Origin: HGM04593 sp045654885 | GTDB lineage: Bacteria; Bacteroidota; Bacteroidia; Bacteroidales; Bacteroidaceae | Assembly: GCA_045654885.1 (NCBI GenBank) | Contig: JAZOOF010000060.1 | Span: 1 to 43,955, forward strand | Length of the DNA: 43,955 bases | Reading direction: 5' to 3' | Shown: piece after piece, positions 25,830 through 35,507 of the stretch | How positions within the stretch are numbered: position 1 is the stretch's first letter | How the letters are laid out: each line of letters opens with the position of its first letter | Position numbers and translations under genes: made by a program | Notes under the pieces: model-generated | Database searches by the model: none | What the model saw: only the letters and a program-made list of their open reading frames with translations | What the model was told of the DNA's origin: nothing

Positions 25830-26450
25830 ATGAACAACACTTTTCGTTCTGCACTTTTGGCAGGAGTTGCAGTCGGCATTGCCGGCTGGGGATATTTGGC
25901 CTATAAGGACATTGTGGGCGCAGTGCTCTTCTCGTTCGGTCTCTTGACTGTGGTTAACTACAAACTCAAGCTCTACACCGGCACAGCGGGTTTTGTTGCA
26001 TTGCGCAGCGAGGATGGCAGCAGCCGTTGGCTCAAGGCCATTGGAGAGTTGCTCTTCGTGCTTTTCGGTAATGTTATGGGTTGTCTGCTCGTGGCGCTCT
26101 TCACGCGTTTTTCGCCAATTGAACTTGGTGCCTCGGCACAGGCTATCCTTGAGAGCCGTTTGGCCGTGGGTCCTGTAAAGGCCGGACTGTTGGCAATAGG
26201 TTGCGGTTTCATCATGACCACCGTTGTTACCTTCGCCCGCGAGGGAAAGCCTTTGATTCTGCTCTTTGGTGTGCCCCTCTTCATCAACTGCGGCTTCCCG
26301 CACTGTTTGGCCGATGCATTCTACTACCTTGCAACGCCGCTCTCTTATACAAGTGAGCACCTTGTGGATATCCTTGTGCTCTATCCTTGCCTTGTAGTAG
26401 GAAACTTCATAGGCTGCAACCTCTACCGCTTTGTAATGCCAAAGCAGTAA
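25830..26450 (+). CDS. Small formate/nitrite transporter (FNT)-family-like membrane protein
   Basis: A 206-residue protein of about six hydrophobic helices. The first half contains DIVGAVLFSFGLLTVVNYKLKLYTGTAGF, in the position of the FNT motif before the half-helix. The second half contains FINCGFPHCLADAFYYL, resembling the conserved GFEHxxANMF loop of the family with its central histidine (H near residue 157). FNT proteins are pentameric channels for small weak acids such as formate, nitrite or hydrosulfide; the ligand here cannot be predicted. It is shorter than typical FNT proteins (about 260-285), with reduced loops. It stands alone behind a repeat-rich gap and ends at a strong hairpin. 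Confidence 0.72.
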   Translation: MNNTFRSALLAGVAVGIAGWGYLAYKDIVGAVLFSFGLLTVVNYKLKLYTGTAGFVALRSEDGSSRWLKAIGELLFVLFGNVMGCLLVALFTRFSPIELGASAQAILESRLAVGPVKAGLLAIGCGFIMTTVVTFAREGKPLILLFGVPLFINCGFPHCLADAFYYLATPLSYTSEHLVDILVLYPCLVVGNFIGCNLYRFVMPKQ

Positions 26451-26471
26451 AGTAGAGTAGTGCCGATAAAC

Positions 26472-26511
26472 AATCCCTGTGGTTCGCCTAACAACGTGAA
26501 CCACAGGGATT
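26472..26511 (+). terminator. Terminator of the FNT-like gene
   Basis: Perfect 14-base-pair stem (AATCCCTGTGGTTC paired with GAACCACAGGGATT), 12-base loop, followed by TCTTGTTT, 21 bases after the stop codon. Confidence 0.8.
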
Positions 26512-26557
26512 CTTGTTTCCATAGCATGAGACAGCGGGGGCGATATGTCTGCCATTT

Positions 26558-26623
26558 GTCATGTTGAGCGAAGTCGAAACATCTATTTTTCCGTGAGTGG
26601 GGCGGACACGGCATGCCGTGTCC
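26558..26623. repeat. Half TGTCAT unit plus perfect 20-bp palindrome
   Basis: 26558-26585 is a left half of the TGTCAT repeat family (TGTCATGTTGAGCGAAGTCG). 26604-26623 is a perfect palindrome, GGACACGGCATGCCGTGTCC, which recurs at 27055-27074 and in near-identical form at 35995-36014. Confidence 0.75.
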
Positions 26624-26650
26624 CTACGTGGGTTTCTTTAAACTTTTTTA

Positions 26651-27080
26651 CAACTGACCCTCTTAATGAAGAGGGACGAGCGTAGCGGAGGGAGTTTTAG
26701 AATATCGTCGCTGTGGTGTTTGTATTGGGCGGCAGACCCGCCCCTACGGTGGGTGTTTTTTTACGCGTATTGTGCGGACACTGCATTAGCAACTGTCCCT
26801 CTTAATGAAGAGGGACGAGCGCAGCGGAGGGAGTTTGAGAATATCAATGTTGTGGTGTTTGTATTGGGCGGGTAGACCCCGCCCCTACGGTGGGTGTTTT
26901 TACGCGTATTGCGCGGACACTGCATTAGCAACTGTCCCTCTTTCGCTTAAAGAGGGACGAGCGTAGCGGAGGGAGTTTTAGAATATCGTCGCTGTGGTGT
27001 TTGTATTGGGTGGCAGACCCGCCCCTACGGTGGGTGTTTTTACGCGTATTGTGCGGACACGGCATGCCGTGTCCCTACGT
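26651..27080. repeat. Three tandem 139-bp composite repeat units
   Basis: Units begin at 26651, 26790 and 26929 (spacing exactly 139 bases twice); the third runs on into the palindrome at 27055-27074. Each unit contains a GAGGGAC hairpin (CCCTCTT...AAGAGGGAC), the run GAGCGTAGCGGAGGGAGTTT, a GTAGGGG-type palindrome in inverse orientation (CAGACCCGCCCCTACGG), and TTTTTACGCGTATTG. No gene is supported in the 758-base gap 26451-27208. Confidence 0.88.
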
Positions 27081-27153
27081 TGCAGTTTCTCGTATTGCGC
27101 CTTTGTCGCCCTTACCGCCCTTTTGGGCCTTTACCCCCAATACTGTTTGTTGC

Positions 27154-27191
27154 AAAAAGAAATGGCGACCTTGCGGCCGCCATTTCTTTTA
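27154..27191. terminator. Bidirectional terminator
   Basis: Perfect 13-base-pair stem (AAAAGAAATGGCG with CGCCATTTCTTTT) and a 10-base loop, 18 bases beyond the stop of the minus-strand secreted protein gene. A/T-rich arms give T-runs on both strands. Confidence 0.9.
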
Positions 27192-27208
27192 TTGGAATAC
27201 TTTGTCAA

Positions 27209-30200
27209 TTACTTAACAAGTACTTTTTTAGTCTCGATTACACCGTTGTTGTAAACTGTAACTACAATGTTTACACCCTTAACAGGAGCTGGGATAGCTG
27301 CACCGGCAGGTGTGAAGTAAGCTACAGAAACAACCTCTGCACCCTCAACAACGAGGTCCTCAACTGAGTTTGTACCCTCAGCGTCGTCAACGAAGCGGAG
27401 TGTCCATGAAGATGCTGTACCTGCACCACCTGTCCAGTTTACGATGTTACCCTGTGTACCAGCACCGTTACCGTGACCTGCAGTGTGGAGAGGATCTGAA
27501 CCAACAGCGTAGATTGTGTAGATGTTAGCCTGGATAGGTTTAACAACATAGAGTGCTGCACCGAAGTCATCGGTCATAGAAACCTGTGTTGTACCACCAC
27601 CTGTGCCTGCGTACATACCAACTGCACCGCTGTAAATCTTGAATACGTTGTTCTCCTCGCCCTCGGGAACACCAAGACCGTCCGGGTCGTTCTCGCCGTC
27701 ATACTGCTGGAACTGGAATACGAACTGATCGTTCTCAAGGTTGTATGCTGCAGGAGCGTCCATCCATGCAAGACCGGTCTCTGTAGCATAGATAGCCTTA
27801 ATCTTGCCCTGCTGCTTGTAGTACTCGGTGTAAGCGCTCTCAATAGCATAGTAGTAGCTATCCATAACCTCAACGCGCTCAGCGTTCTGTGCCAAACCTA
27901 CGTTTGCAACGAATGCCTCAACGGCAGCCTGTGCACCCTCCTTGTTCTCCTCGGCAACAACAGCCTCAACAGCCTCAACAGCTGCCTCAAGAGCTGCAAT
28001 GTCACCGCTGATGCAACCTGGATCCTTACCTACAGCAAGACCCAAAGCAGAGAGTGTTGCAGGAATACCGTTTGCCCACAAGTAGTAAGCATCGTCCATT
28101 GAAACCTCGTAGATGTTCCACTCGCCCTCACCGTTAGCCTTGTTGAAGTGGAGGTAGTCACCTGCTGCGTAACCGTCACCGTCGATGATTTCCTTACCCT
28201 TGGCATGTGCGTTGATTGCATCGAAACCATACTCGAACTCGCCTGGGATTGCGCTTACGCAAGGACGACCTGCAAGGCTGCTGTCCCAATCCATGAAGAC
28301 GAACTTGTTGGCGTTTACAGTACCCTTCTCAACCTTGATTACATCTGTTGTGTCGTTAGGGTTAGTCCATGTGAATGAAGCGTCGATGTTGTTGTCCTCG
28401 ATATCGCTGTAGATTGCGAATGTGTTCTCAAGGTTACCAGACTTAACAAAGTTAACCTCGGCAGCGTTGCTTGGATAAACTGTCAAACCGGTGCTCCAGC
28501 TTGTGCTTGTTGTTGTCTCGCCTGTCTCCTCGTTGGTGTTCTCTGTAACGTTCTTGTTCAATGCCCAGAACTGTGCATTTGCAAGGCTGATGATGTTCCA
28601 GCCCTTCTCGGTCTTCTTGAACATGTAAACGCAAGGATCGTTCAACGCAGCCTTGATGTTGCTGTGGTAAGGTGCTGTACCTGCATAGAAGCGTGGAGCT
28701 ACCTCCTGGGTCTTAACACGGAGGTTACCGCTGATGATGTAGATACCGCCATCCTTCAACTGTGAAGCATCGGTAATCTGTGTGCCGCCTGCTACGTTGT
28801 ATGGGTTCTCACGGAAGATGAGTGGGTCATAGCCCTCGCCATACTTTGTGATACATACCTCACTTGGAGTAAGTGAAATCTGGTTCTGGCCCTGACGACC
28901 GGTTGTCTTGATTGTGAAGTTCTTGAGTGAAACGCCCTCTGGGAACTTGATATCGAAGTAGATATAAGTGTAAGGCTGGTCATAGCGGCCACCACCCCAG
29001 TCAGAGTGATAGTATGTGTTGACATCTTCATCGAAGAGTGCAGAGATGATACCGTTGCCTGTACCCTCAAGACCTTCACCTACTTCTGAGTTAGAGGTAA
29101 CAAGGTCTGAAGAAAGAGCAAGTGCGTTGCCCTCGCCATCAAGAATCTGAAGACCTGAAAGTGCAACCATTGAGTAACCATTCTGTTTTCCGTTACTTGC
29201 GGCACCACCGACATTGGTCTTGAGGAATGTCATACGTATACCGTTAACCGCCTCATTAAGAGCAACGAGCTGCTCCCAATCGTAACGGCCGGCACCAGCA
29301 CCACTTACCTTTGTACCAAGAGGAGTTTCAGGATTACCTGAACTATAAACCTTTGGCAAAGTAACGAATGTAATCTTTGAAGCAAGGAATGCATCGATGT
29401 TGCTCTGTATGCCGTTGATGAATGTCTTCATCTCGTTGATGTAAGCATACTCGTTCTCGAAAGCTGCATCATACAACTCTGATGCTCTGTCAATGAGGTT
29501 CTGCTTGATGTAAAGATTGTATGCCTCTGTGGTGTATTTGCCATCCACCGGGTTGGTTGAAGGTGTACACTGATTCTTGTATTCTTTCTCGAGTTCTTTA
29601 GCGCGAATATCGTTGAACCACTCAATCTCTGTGTAAACATAGACACCCATTGCTGCGTTCAATGTCTCAACGTCAGCAAATACCTTCTCAACGTCAGTGT
29701 ATTCATTGTTTGCAAGCTTCTTCTCGCACCCCTCAAGGGCTATCATGAATTCCTCATAGCCATAGAGGTAATCCTCGTGACCATTTCCGGCAGGAACGCT
29801 ATCCATGAAGGTGTAGATGCTCTTTGCCTCCTTGATTGCGTTGCGTACGGGGATTGAAGTGTACTTCACAGGGTAGTTCATTGTTACCTCCTCGAATGTC
29901 CAGTCGAAGGCGAGGATGTAAGCATAGTTCAAACAGTAGGGATAACCCTGCTTGTAGAAGTCGTAACGTGCCTTGTCTACGTTCTTGAAACCACCGGTTG
30001 AAGGTGTTGCACCAACATGGATTTCAACCTCCTTACCCTCATACTCCATCATGTAGCTCATCTCGAACTTACCGTCAACCTCTGTGATTGTAACGATGGC
30101 AGCGTCGCTCATCTTGGCTGTCTTGCCCTGGCCACCGTTAGCGCCGTTGTAAGCGTTGTCGCTTGGGTTGGCGCTGAGGAACTTGCCCTCTGTTACATAA

Positions 30201-31042
30201 TAGATGTAGTAACCGCCATCGGCAGGGATAAGCTGTACGGCATACTCAGGAGCTGCGGTCTCGGCAACAGTGCCACCGTTTACATACTGAGGACCGGGGC
30301 CTACGTTAGGCTCCTTGGTTGTCTGTGTACCGAATGCACCCTCTGTGCTCTCGTGGTTGTTTACGTATGTGTGGTACTCAACAGGAACGTTGCTCTTCAT
30401 AACGAAGTACTGTACGTCCTCGAGAGCCTCCAATGTTGTAATCTGATTACCCTTTGTGAATGCCCAGTCGCTGTAAGGAACATAGTCAACGCCGCCCTTG
30501 GTAAGACCAACGAGCAATGGAGCGTTCTTTGGGTTACCTGGACGTGCACCCCACTCGAGGATGAACTCGCTGACTGGAGCCTCGAATGTGAGCTCAAGGT
30601 GGTGATAGTCTGCCTGAGCACCGGCCGCGCTCCAGGTAGAGTGCCAGTAGTTGCCCCAGTTACCGTCGTTCAAAGCTGCAATACCTGCACCGTCGGTACC
30701 GCCGCCCGATGTGTTCATGTCGGCATTTGAACTTGCTGTGTAAGGGATAACGGTTGTGCCGTCGGCAGCATATACAACCAACTCGCTGAGGGCTGTAACA
30801 AAGTTGTTGCCGTTTGGCTTCTCACCGTTGTAGTTCTGTGCAACAGTGAAACGCAAGGTTGTCAAAGCCTCGGTTGGCTTGATGACATCCGATTTGTAAA
30901 CCTGGACGGTGTTCGCGCCTTTCTGCACGTTCTCGCCTGGAAGGCCGTCACCGGCACCAATTGAGAGAGACCATCCCTGAGCGTTGACACCTGCAAATGA
31001 AGCAAATGCCAAAGCAAGAGTCAGAAATAAATTTTTTCTCAT
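27209..31042 (-). CDS. Very large secreted multi-module protein with galactose-binding-like domains
   Basis: A 1277-residue exported protein (signal peptide MRKNLFLTLALAFASFAGVNAQ). I see two F5/8-type-C (galactose-binding-like) modules: residues about 25-215 (DGNWGNYWHSTWS, EFILEWGARPGNPKN) and about 560-745 (YYHSDWGGGRYDQPYTYIYFD). Between and after them are beta-trefoil-like or helical stretches (YYIYYVTEGKFLSANPSDN; IYTIYAVGSDPLH). No catalytic motif is apparent. The C-terminus (VAYFTPAGAAIPAPVKG, ending KKVLVK) resembles those of the two M60-like proteins encoded divergently. It is probably a surface or secreted glycan-binding partner. Start chosen for the clean signal peptide; upstream codons give none. 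Confidence 0.85.
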   Translation of the reverse strand: MRKNLFLTLALAFASFAGVNAQGWSLSIGAGDGLPGENVQKGANTVQVYKSDVIKPTEALTTLRFTVAQNYNGEKPNGNNFVTALSELVVYAADGTTVIPYTASSNADMNTSGGGTDGAGIAALNDGNWGNYWHSTWSAAGAQADYHHLELTFEAPVSEFILEWGARPGNPKNAPLLVGLTKGGVDYVPYSDWAFTKGNQITTLEALEDVQYFVMKSNVPVEYHTYVNNHESTEGAFGTQTTKEPNVGPGPQYVNGGTVAETAAPEYAVQLIPADGGYYIYYVTEGKFLSANPSDNAYNGANGGQGKTAKMSDAAIVTITEVDGKFEMSYMMEYEGKEVEIHVGATPSTGGFKNVDKARYDFYKQGYPYCLNYAYILAFDWTFEEVTMNYPVKYTSIPVRNAIKEAKSIYTFMDSVPAGNGHEDYLYGYEEFMIALEGCEKKLANNEYTDVEKVFADVETLNAAMGVYVYTEIEWFNDIRAKELEKEYKNQCTPSTNPVDGKYTTEAYNLYIKQNLIDRASELYDAAFENEYAYINEMKTFINGIQSNIDAFLASKITFVTLPKVYSSGNPETPLGTKVSGAGAGRYDWEQLVALNEAVNGIRMTFLKTNVGGAASNGKQNGYSMVALSGLQILDGEGNALALSSDLVTSNSEVGEGLEGTGNGIISALFDEDVNTYYHSDWGGGRYDQPYTYIYFDIKFPEGVSLKNFTIKTTGRQGQNQISLTPSEVCITKYGEGYDPLIFRENPYNVAGGTQITDASQLKDGGIYIISGNLRVKTQEVAPRFYAGTAPYHSNIKAALNDPCVYMFKKTEKGWNIISLANAQFWALNKNVTENTNEETGETTTSTSWSTGLTVYPSNAAEVNFVKSGNLENTFAIYSDIEDNNIDASFTWTNPNDTTDVIKVEKGTVNANKFVFMDWDSSLAGRPCVSAIPGEFEYGFDAINAHAKGKEIIDGDGYAAGDYLHFNKANGEGEWNIYEVSMDDAYYLWANGIPATLSALGLAVGKDPGCISGDIAALEAAVEAVEAVVAEENKEGAQAAVEAFVANVGLAQNAERVEVMDSYYYAIESAYTEYYKQQGKIKAIYATETGLAWMDAPAAYNLENDQFVFQFQQYDGENDPDGLGVPEGEENNVFKIYSGAVGMYAGTGGGTTQVSMTDDFGAALYVVKPIQANIYTIYAVGSDPLHTAGHGNGAGTQGNIVNWTGGAGTASSWTLRFVDDAEGTNSVEDLVVEGAEVVSVAYFTPAGAAIPAPVKGVNIVVTVYNNGVIETKKVLVK

Positions 31043-31187
31043 AACGTAAAAATTAATAAAAATATAAAGTAAAAAATCTCTTGTGCCAAATGTCGCCACA
31101 GTGTGTTGACGGTTATATGACGTTTATTGTCAAATTGTTACCAAGCAATGCTTTGGTGTTCTTGCGCACGTGTGGCATTTTATCACG

Positions 31188-31218
31188 CAAAGGTTGTGAT
31201 AATTATTGAAAAACGCAA
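31188..31218 (-). promoter_or_regulatory. Promoter of the large secreted protein gene
   Basis: Minus strand TTG (31218-31216), 20-base spacer, AACCTTTG (31195-31188; one mismatch to TAnnTTTG). The leader is about 140 bases and includes a small stem (ACCAAAGC with GCTTGGT). Confidence 0.55.
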
Positions 31219-31298
31219 GAAAAATGGGCAAAAAATAATAAGTTTTAGTATAAAATGAAAAAAAATAGGGGGGGTAAAATTATATGAAAAAAAAGTAG

Positions 31299-31306
31299 TA
31301 TATTTG
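31299..31306 (+). promoter_or_regulatory. -7 promoter element upstream of the first M60-like gene
   Basis: TATATTTG is an exact TAnnTTTG match, but no TTG lies at -33. It would give a leader of about 245 bases that contains two TGTCATCCTGA repeats. No better candidate was seen between the repeats and the ATG. Confidence 0.45.
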
Positions 31307-31347
31307 CGGGGTTATATATAATATAAAAAGGATATAATTCGCGGAAC

Positions 31348-31500
31348 TGTCATCCTGACGATAGGAAGGATCTTATAACCGCGCAGAACAAGGATACTTC
31401 GCTTTGCTCAGTATGACATTAATAGTCTATTGTCATCCTGAACGGATGTGAAGGATCTTAAACCGCGTTAAAATAGATACTTCGCTTTGCTTGCATGACA
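31348..31500. repeat. Two tandem TGTCATCCTGA...TGACA repeats
   Basis: Copy one 31348-31418 (71 bases), copy two 31431-31500 (70 bases), start-to-start spacing 83. Each begins TGTCATCCTGA, contains GAAGGATCTTA and ATACTTCGCTTTGCT, and ends ATGACA, so the ends are inverted. They lie between the probable promoter and the M60-like gene. Confidence 0.85.
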
Positions 31501-31556
31501 AGGCTTGGTGGACGACTTGCTACTTATTGAAAACATTTTTTTAAAACTTAAGTAAT

Positions 31557-34500
31557 ATGAAACTGAAATCTTTACTAACCGCATTCCTTGTAATGCTTGC
31601 AACCTTTGCCATGGCACAGGTTGAGGATGGAAAGGTTTACCGCATTGTAAGTGCCAAATATGGCACAGTGATGTCGGAGAGCCCAATCCTGCACACACTT
31701 TCATGCGCGTCAAAAGGCGCAGCGACCGATTACCACGAGATGTGGCAGTTCGATGCTACCGATGACGGCAAGTTTACAATCAAGAACGTCTACACACAGC
31801 GTTACATGCAGTACGAGGCTGGTCGTAATGTGCAGTGGAAGACCGGACTGTCCGAGACTAAGTTTACAGTTACAGAGCATCCCTCATTGAAGGGTTATTA
31901 TAACATCGACCTTACTCCTACAAAGAACTGGGGTGCACACTGCGACGGCAGTTCTAACATCGTACCCTGGAGCTATGGCGAGGGTGAAATCTCCGGTACA
32001 GAGTGGACTTTTGAACTTGTAAACATCAGTGCCGACGAGATTGCTGCTGCAGCTGCAGCATATCACGACTATGCAAAGGTGCTTGAAAATGCCGATGCCA
32101 TTGCTTCAAAGATAGCTGCTCTCTTCCAGGACAAGGCATGCACCGTTTTGAAGGCCGAATGGGCTGCAAAGAGTGATGCTGAGGTCGTTGCAGCATTGGA
32201 GGGCGTTCCTGCCGACCTGCAGGCGGCTGTTCTCAAAATAAAGAACAATGGTTGGGATGTTGTTACACGCGAACAGGAGTTCCGTGTATATGACTACAAA
32301 CCATACAGCAACCCCGAGGTTTGGGCCGACCGCCTGTTTACACGTCCTTACAACCGTATAAACAACCCTACAGGTATAAGCACAAGCGACTCAAAGAGCT
32401 TCATCTATGTGTTTGTCGAGGAGATTCCCGAGGGTACAACTATTGACCTTGCCGAGATGGCGAGCACCAAGTTCTGGGGTAATGACACCCGTTTGAAGGT
32501 GGGCTTGAACATTGTTCCATGTGCAAACAAGGATGGTTCGCTCTACATCCGCTATGTGTGCGAGACTGCTATCGACGGCAAGAAACTGGCCGATTATCCT
32601 ACCGTGAAGATTCACATCGAGGGCGGTTACGTAAACGGTTTCTGGAGCAAGGAGCGTGGTCACACCAACGAGGATTGGGTTTACATGCGCGACAACATGT
32701 TCAAGAACCCCACTGCAGTGCAGGCTGCCGGTGACCTCACCGTGCTCAACTTCCGCACATACGAGTTCCTCAAGGAGTGCCCCAACAACATCGAGGGTGT
32801 TATGCGTCTGTGGGACTTCTGGAACAGCCGTCAGAACCACTATATGGCTCTCGACAAGTATGACGCTTGGAGAAACAACAAGCAGCTTGCCATGAGTGAC
32901 GACAACGGCTTCATGGACGCAAGTTCATACCGTACGCACTATAACAACAACACACTGAGCACAATTGTGAACTATGATTTGCTTGTTGCCGATGCCGGCA
33001 GCTCTTGGGGTCCTAACCACGAGATTGGCCATACAAACCAGTATGCGTTCCAGATTGTGGGTACATCAGAGGTTAGTAACAATGCGCTTACAAACTTTGC
33101 AATCTTTGACCAGGGTACACACGTGAGCCGTGGTAACAATATGTATAACCAGATTCTCGACTTCGAGAACAAGGTGCCTTATGTTGTACGTGGTGAGGGT
33201 ATGTATGGTTCTAAGCTCTTCAGTATGACACGTATGTACTTCCAGTTGTTCCTCTACTTCCACGCTGCAGAGAAGGATACTACATTCTATCCACGCTTGT
33301 TCGAGAAGTTGCGTTACGACCGTCTGCCGGGTTGGGCTACAGGTTCATGGGACGAACTCGACGAGAACGGTTTCTACAAGAACTCTGTGAATGCGGCTAA
33401 AGACCAGTTGAAGTTTGCCGAGGCTTGCTGTGAGATTGCACAGATGGACCTCAGCGAGTTCTTCGAGGCTTGGGGCTTCTTCATCCCAATGAAGAATGCG
33501 TTCGTGGGCGACTATGGTCACCACTGGGTTTACCTGCTCGAGGCTGAAGCGCAGGCAAGCAAGGCGCGCATGCAGCAGTATGAGAAGAAGGGCGGTCACC
33601 TGATGTTCCTTGAGGACCGCGTACGCAAGTCGCCAAGGAAGAAGAGCCCATTCTGCGACGGTACAGGCTACCGTGCAAACTATGCCGATTGGGATGGCGA
33701 GACCATCGGCTCTGTAGGTAACTTCGGTCAGTGGATGGATTACATCGACGAGACTGTGAAGGCTCAGGGCTACTATTATGCAGTTTCAAAGGGTAAGGTG
33801 GTTATCAAGGAGGCTGCGGGTGCAAGCGGTGCACTTGGTTTCAAACTCTACAATGCCGAGACCGGTGAATTGCTTTCTTATACCAACAGATATGAGATGA
33901 ACGTACCTGTAACTGCAAGCGGTGTTGAGTTGAAGGTTGTTGCTGCACAGGCCGACGGTACTGACTATGTTGTGCCTCACGCTTCACAGGGTCCCGAGTC
34001 AATGCAGAAAGAGGCTCTTGACGGTTCGTTGGAGAGTGCAAGTGCCATCATCAACAAGAAAGCTACAACAAACTCAATTGTGGGTTATTACTATCCCGAG
34101 GCTATTGCCGACCTTGAGGCTTTGTACAAGGAGGCAAACGCAGCCTTCAAGGCCAACGATACAAGCAAGTACTCGTTTGCCGAGTGGAGCATTATGCTCG
34201 ACGACGAGTGCAGCAAGGTGCTGAACAACGAGGATGCACGTATCACAATCAAGGAGGGTGCCGTATTTACAATGAGAAGGTTGACAGGTACTAACAGAGG
34301 AGCTTATGCAGCGGGAGAGTATCCGGTAGCGAAAAAGAGTGATTCCAAGGGTAAAATTAACTGGACTATCGAGTATGCCGGCAAGCAGGGTGAGTATTAC
34401 ATGAAGAGCGCTTCTACCGGTTACTATGTGACGAATGTCAATACTTCAAATGTATTCCTTGAGTCAAATGAAGAGAGTGATGCCATCAAATTCACTGTGG

Positions 34501-35480
34501 GTTATACAGATGACGGTGGTGTGAACTTTATTTTGGCCGAGAATCCGGATTTGACAATGGGTCTTAGCGATGGCGGCAGTGTTGCCGGTTTGCCGCTCAA
34601 CGAGGTAGGTGCGAAGTGGCGCGTGGATATTGTTGAGGATAACTCACTTGCTTTCTATGCAGCTACTGTTGAGGAGTTGATGGCCGAGGCTAACATTAAG
34701 ATTACCGAGGTGCTTAACCTTGACAGCCTGCAGACAATGAATATCTTCAAGGATGGTATTATTGTAAAGGACAACAACCTCAATACATATGCACTTAACT
34801 TGCTCGATACGTACTATGAGGTATCGGCAAACAAGGAAGGTGCTGCCGTTACACAGTTGCAGAAGTATGCGAACACATTGCGCAAGCAGCTTGCCGACAT
34901 CGAGGGCAAGTACATTGTTACAGCTCCATTGGTGACAAAGGGTGAGCAGGTTATATGGTACTACCTCATCAATAATGATACAGAGAAATTCGCAAGTGTA
35001 AATGCTAATGGTTCGGGTAGTCGTAAGGGTCGTCTTTTACTTTCGGATGAGGTTGACGACAATGCTTTGTGGAGCTTCGCTTCTACAGGAAAGGCTGGTG
35101 AGTACAGACTCTACAATGCCGGACAGAAAGGCTTTGTTTACGTTGATGGCAACTACCTGAAAGTGCCTGCCGTTGATGACTACGCTCCTGTTGCAGTTAC
35201 TTATGACGCTGAAAACAGCGGCCTGTTGCTGGCTGTTGCCGAGGAATTTGTTTACGGTTCCGGTTCGTCAGTACAACTTTCTGCTTCAGAGTCATACTGG
35301 AGAGTGCAGATTGCCTTGATTGAGAACAACAAGGAGGTTGCCGATATTATTACAACAATTGAGAGTGTGCTTCCCGAGGCTAATGTCAACGGTGTAATCT
35401 ATGACCTCAGCGGCCGCCGCGTTGTTAACCCTGAAAGAGGTATCTTCATCCAGGGCGGCAAAAAGGTATTGGTGAAGTAA
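31557..35480 (+). CDS. Secreted M60-like (mucin-type glycoprotein) metallopeptidase, long form
   Basis: A 1307-residue exported protein (signal peptide MKLKSLLTAFLVMLATFAMAQ). Residues about 22-155 form a ricin/beta-trefoil-like module (KVYRIVSAKYGTVM, NVYTQRYMQYEAG). The peptidase region (about 225-640) has the zinc motif H488-E-I-G-H492 with E505 twelve residues on, fitting the gluzincin pattern of M60/enhancin-like enzymes. M60 peptidases of gut bacteria cleave O-glycosylated proteins such as mucins. Further lectin-like segments (about 900-1010 and 1120-1250) and the C-terminal IYDLSGRRVVNPERG...KKVLVK follow. It is collinear with the next gene but carries the extra N- and C-terminal modules. 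Confidence 0.92.
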   Translation: MKLKSLLTAFLVMLATFAMAQVEDGKVYRIVSAKYGTVMSESPILHTLSCASKGAATDYHEMWQFDATDDGKFTIKNVYTQRYMQYEAGRNVQWKTGLSETKFTVTEHPSLKGYYNIDLTPTKNWGAHCDGSSNIVPWSYGEGEISGTEWTFELVNISADEIAAAAAAYHDYAKVLENADAIASKIAALFQDKACTVLKAEWAAKSDAEVVAALEGVPADLQAAVLKIKNNGWDVVTREQEFRVYDYKPYSNPEVWADRLFTRPYNRINNPTGISTSDSKSFIYVFVEEIPEGTTIDLAEMASTKFWGNDTRLKVGLNIVPCANKDGSLYIRYVCETAIDGKKLADYPTVKIHIEGGYVNGFWSKERGHTNEDWVYMRDNMFKNPTAVQAAGDLTVLNFRTYEFLKECPNNIEGVMRLWDFWNSRQNHYMALDKYDAWRNNKQLAMSDDNGFMDASSYRTHYNNNTLSTIVNYDLLVADAGSSWGPNHEIGHTNQYAFQIVGTSEVSNNALTNFAIFDQGTHVSRGNNMYNQILDFENKVPYVVRGEGMYGSKLFSMTRMYFQLFLYFHAAEKDTTFYPRLFEKLRYDRLPGWATGSWDELDENGFYKNSVNAAKDQLKFAEACCEIAQMDLSEFFEAWGFFIPMKNAFVGDYGHHWVYLLEAEAQASKARMQQYEKKGGHLMFLEDRVRKSPRKKSPFCDGTGYRANYADWDGETIGSVGNFGQWMDYIDETVKAQGYYYAVSKGKVVIKEAAGASGALGFKLYNAETGELLSYTNRYEMNVPVTASGVELKVVAAQADGTDYVVPHASQGPESMQKEALDGSLESASAIINKKATTNSIVGYYYPEAIADLEALYKEANAAFKANDTSKYSFAEWSIMLDDECSKVLNNEDARITIKEGAVFTMRRLTGTNRGAYAAGEYPVAKKSDSKGKINWTIEYAGKQGEYYMKSASTGYYVTNVNTSNVFLESNEESDAIKFTVGYTDDGGVNFILAENPDLTMGLSDGGSVAGLPLNEVGAKWRVDIVEDNSLAFYAATVEELMAEANIKITEVLNLDSLQTMNIFKDGIIVKDNNLNTYALNLLDTYYEVSANKEGAAVTQLQKYANTLRKQLADIEGKYIVTAPLVTKGEQVIWYYLINNDTEKFASVNANGSGSRKGRLLLSDEVDDNALWSFASTGKAGEYRLYNAGQKGFVYVDGNYLKVPAVDDYAPVAVTYDAENSGLLLAVAEEFVYGSGSSVQLSASESYWRVQIALIENNKEVADIITTIESVLPEANVNGVIYDLSGRRVVNPERGIFIQGGKKVLVK

Positions 35481-35507
35481 GCCCTCTTGAAATAATAGAG
35501 TAGGACT

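Noticed and set aside
26651..27080. CRISPR array
   Set aside because: Units are 139 bases, touch each other with no unique spacers, and no cas genes are present.
26666..27254. Several short plus-strand frames at 26.7-27.3 kb
   Set aside because: They are translations of the 139-bp tandem repeat and read the same peptide again and again, which reflects the repeat rather than a gene.
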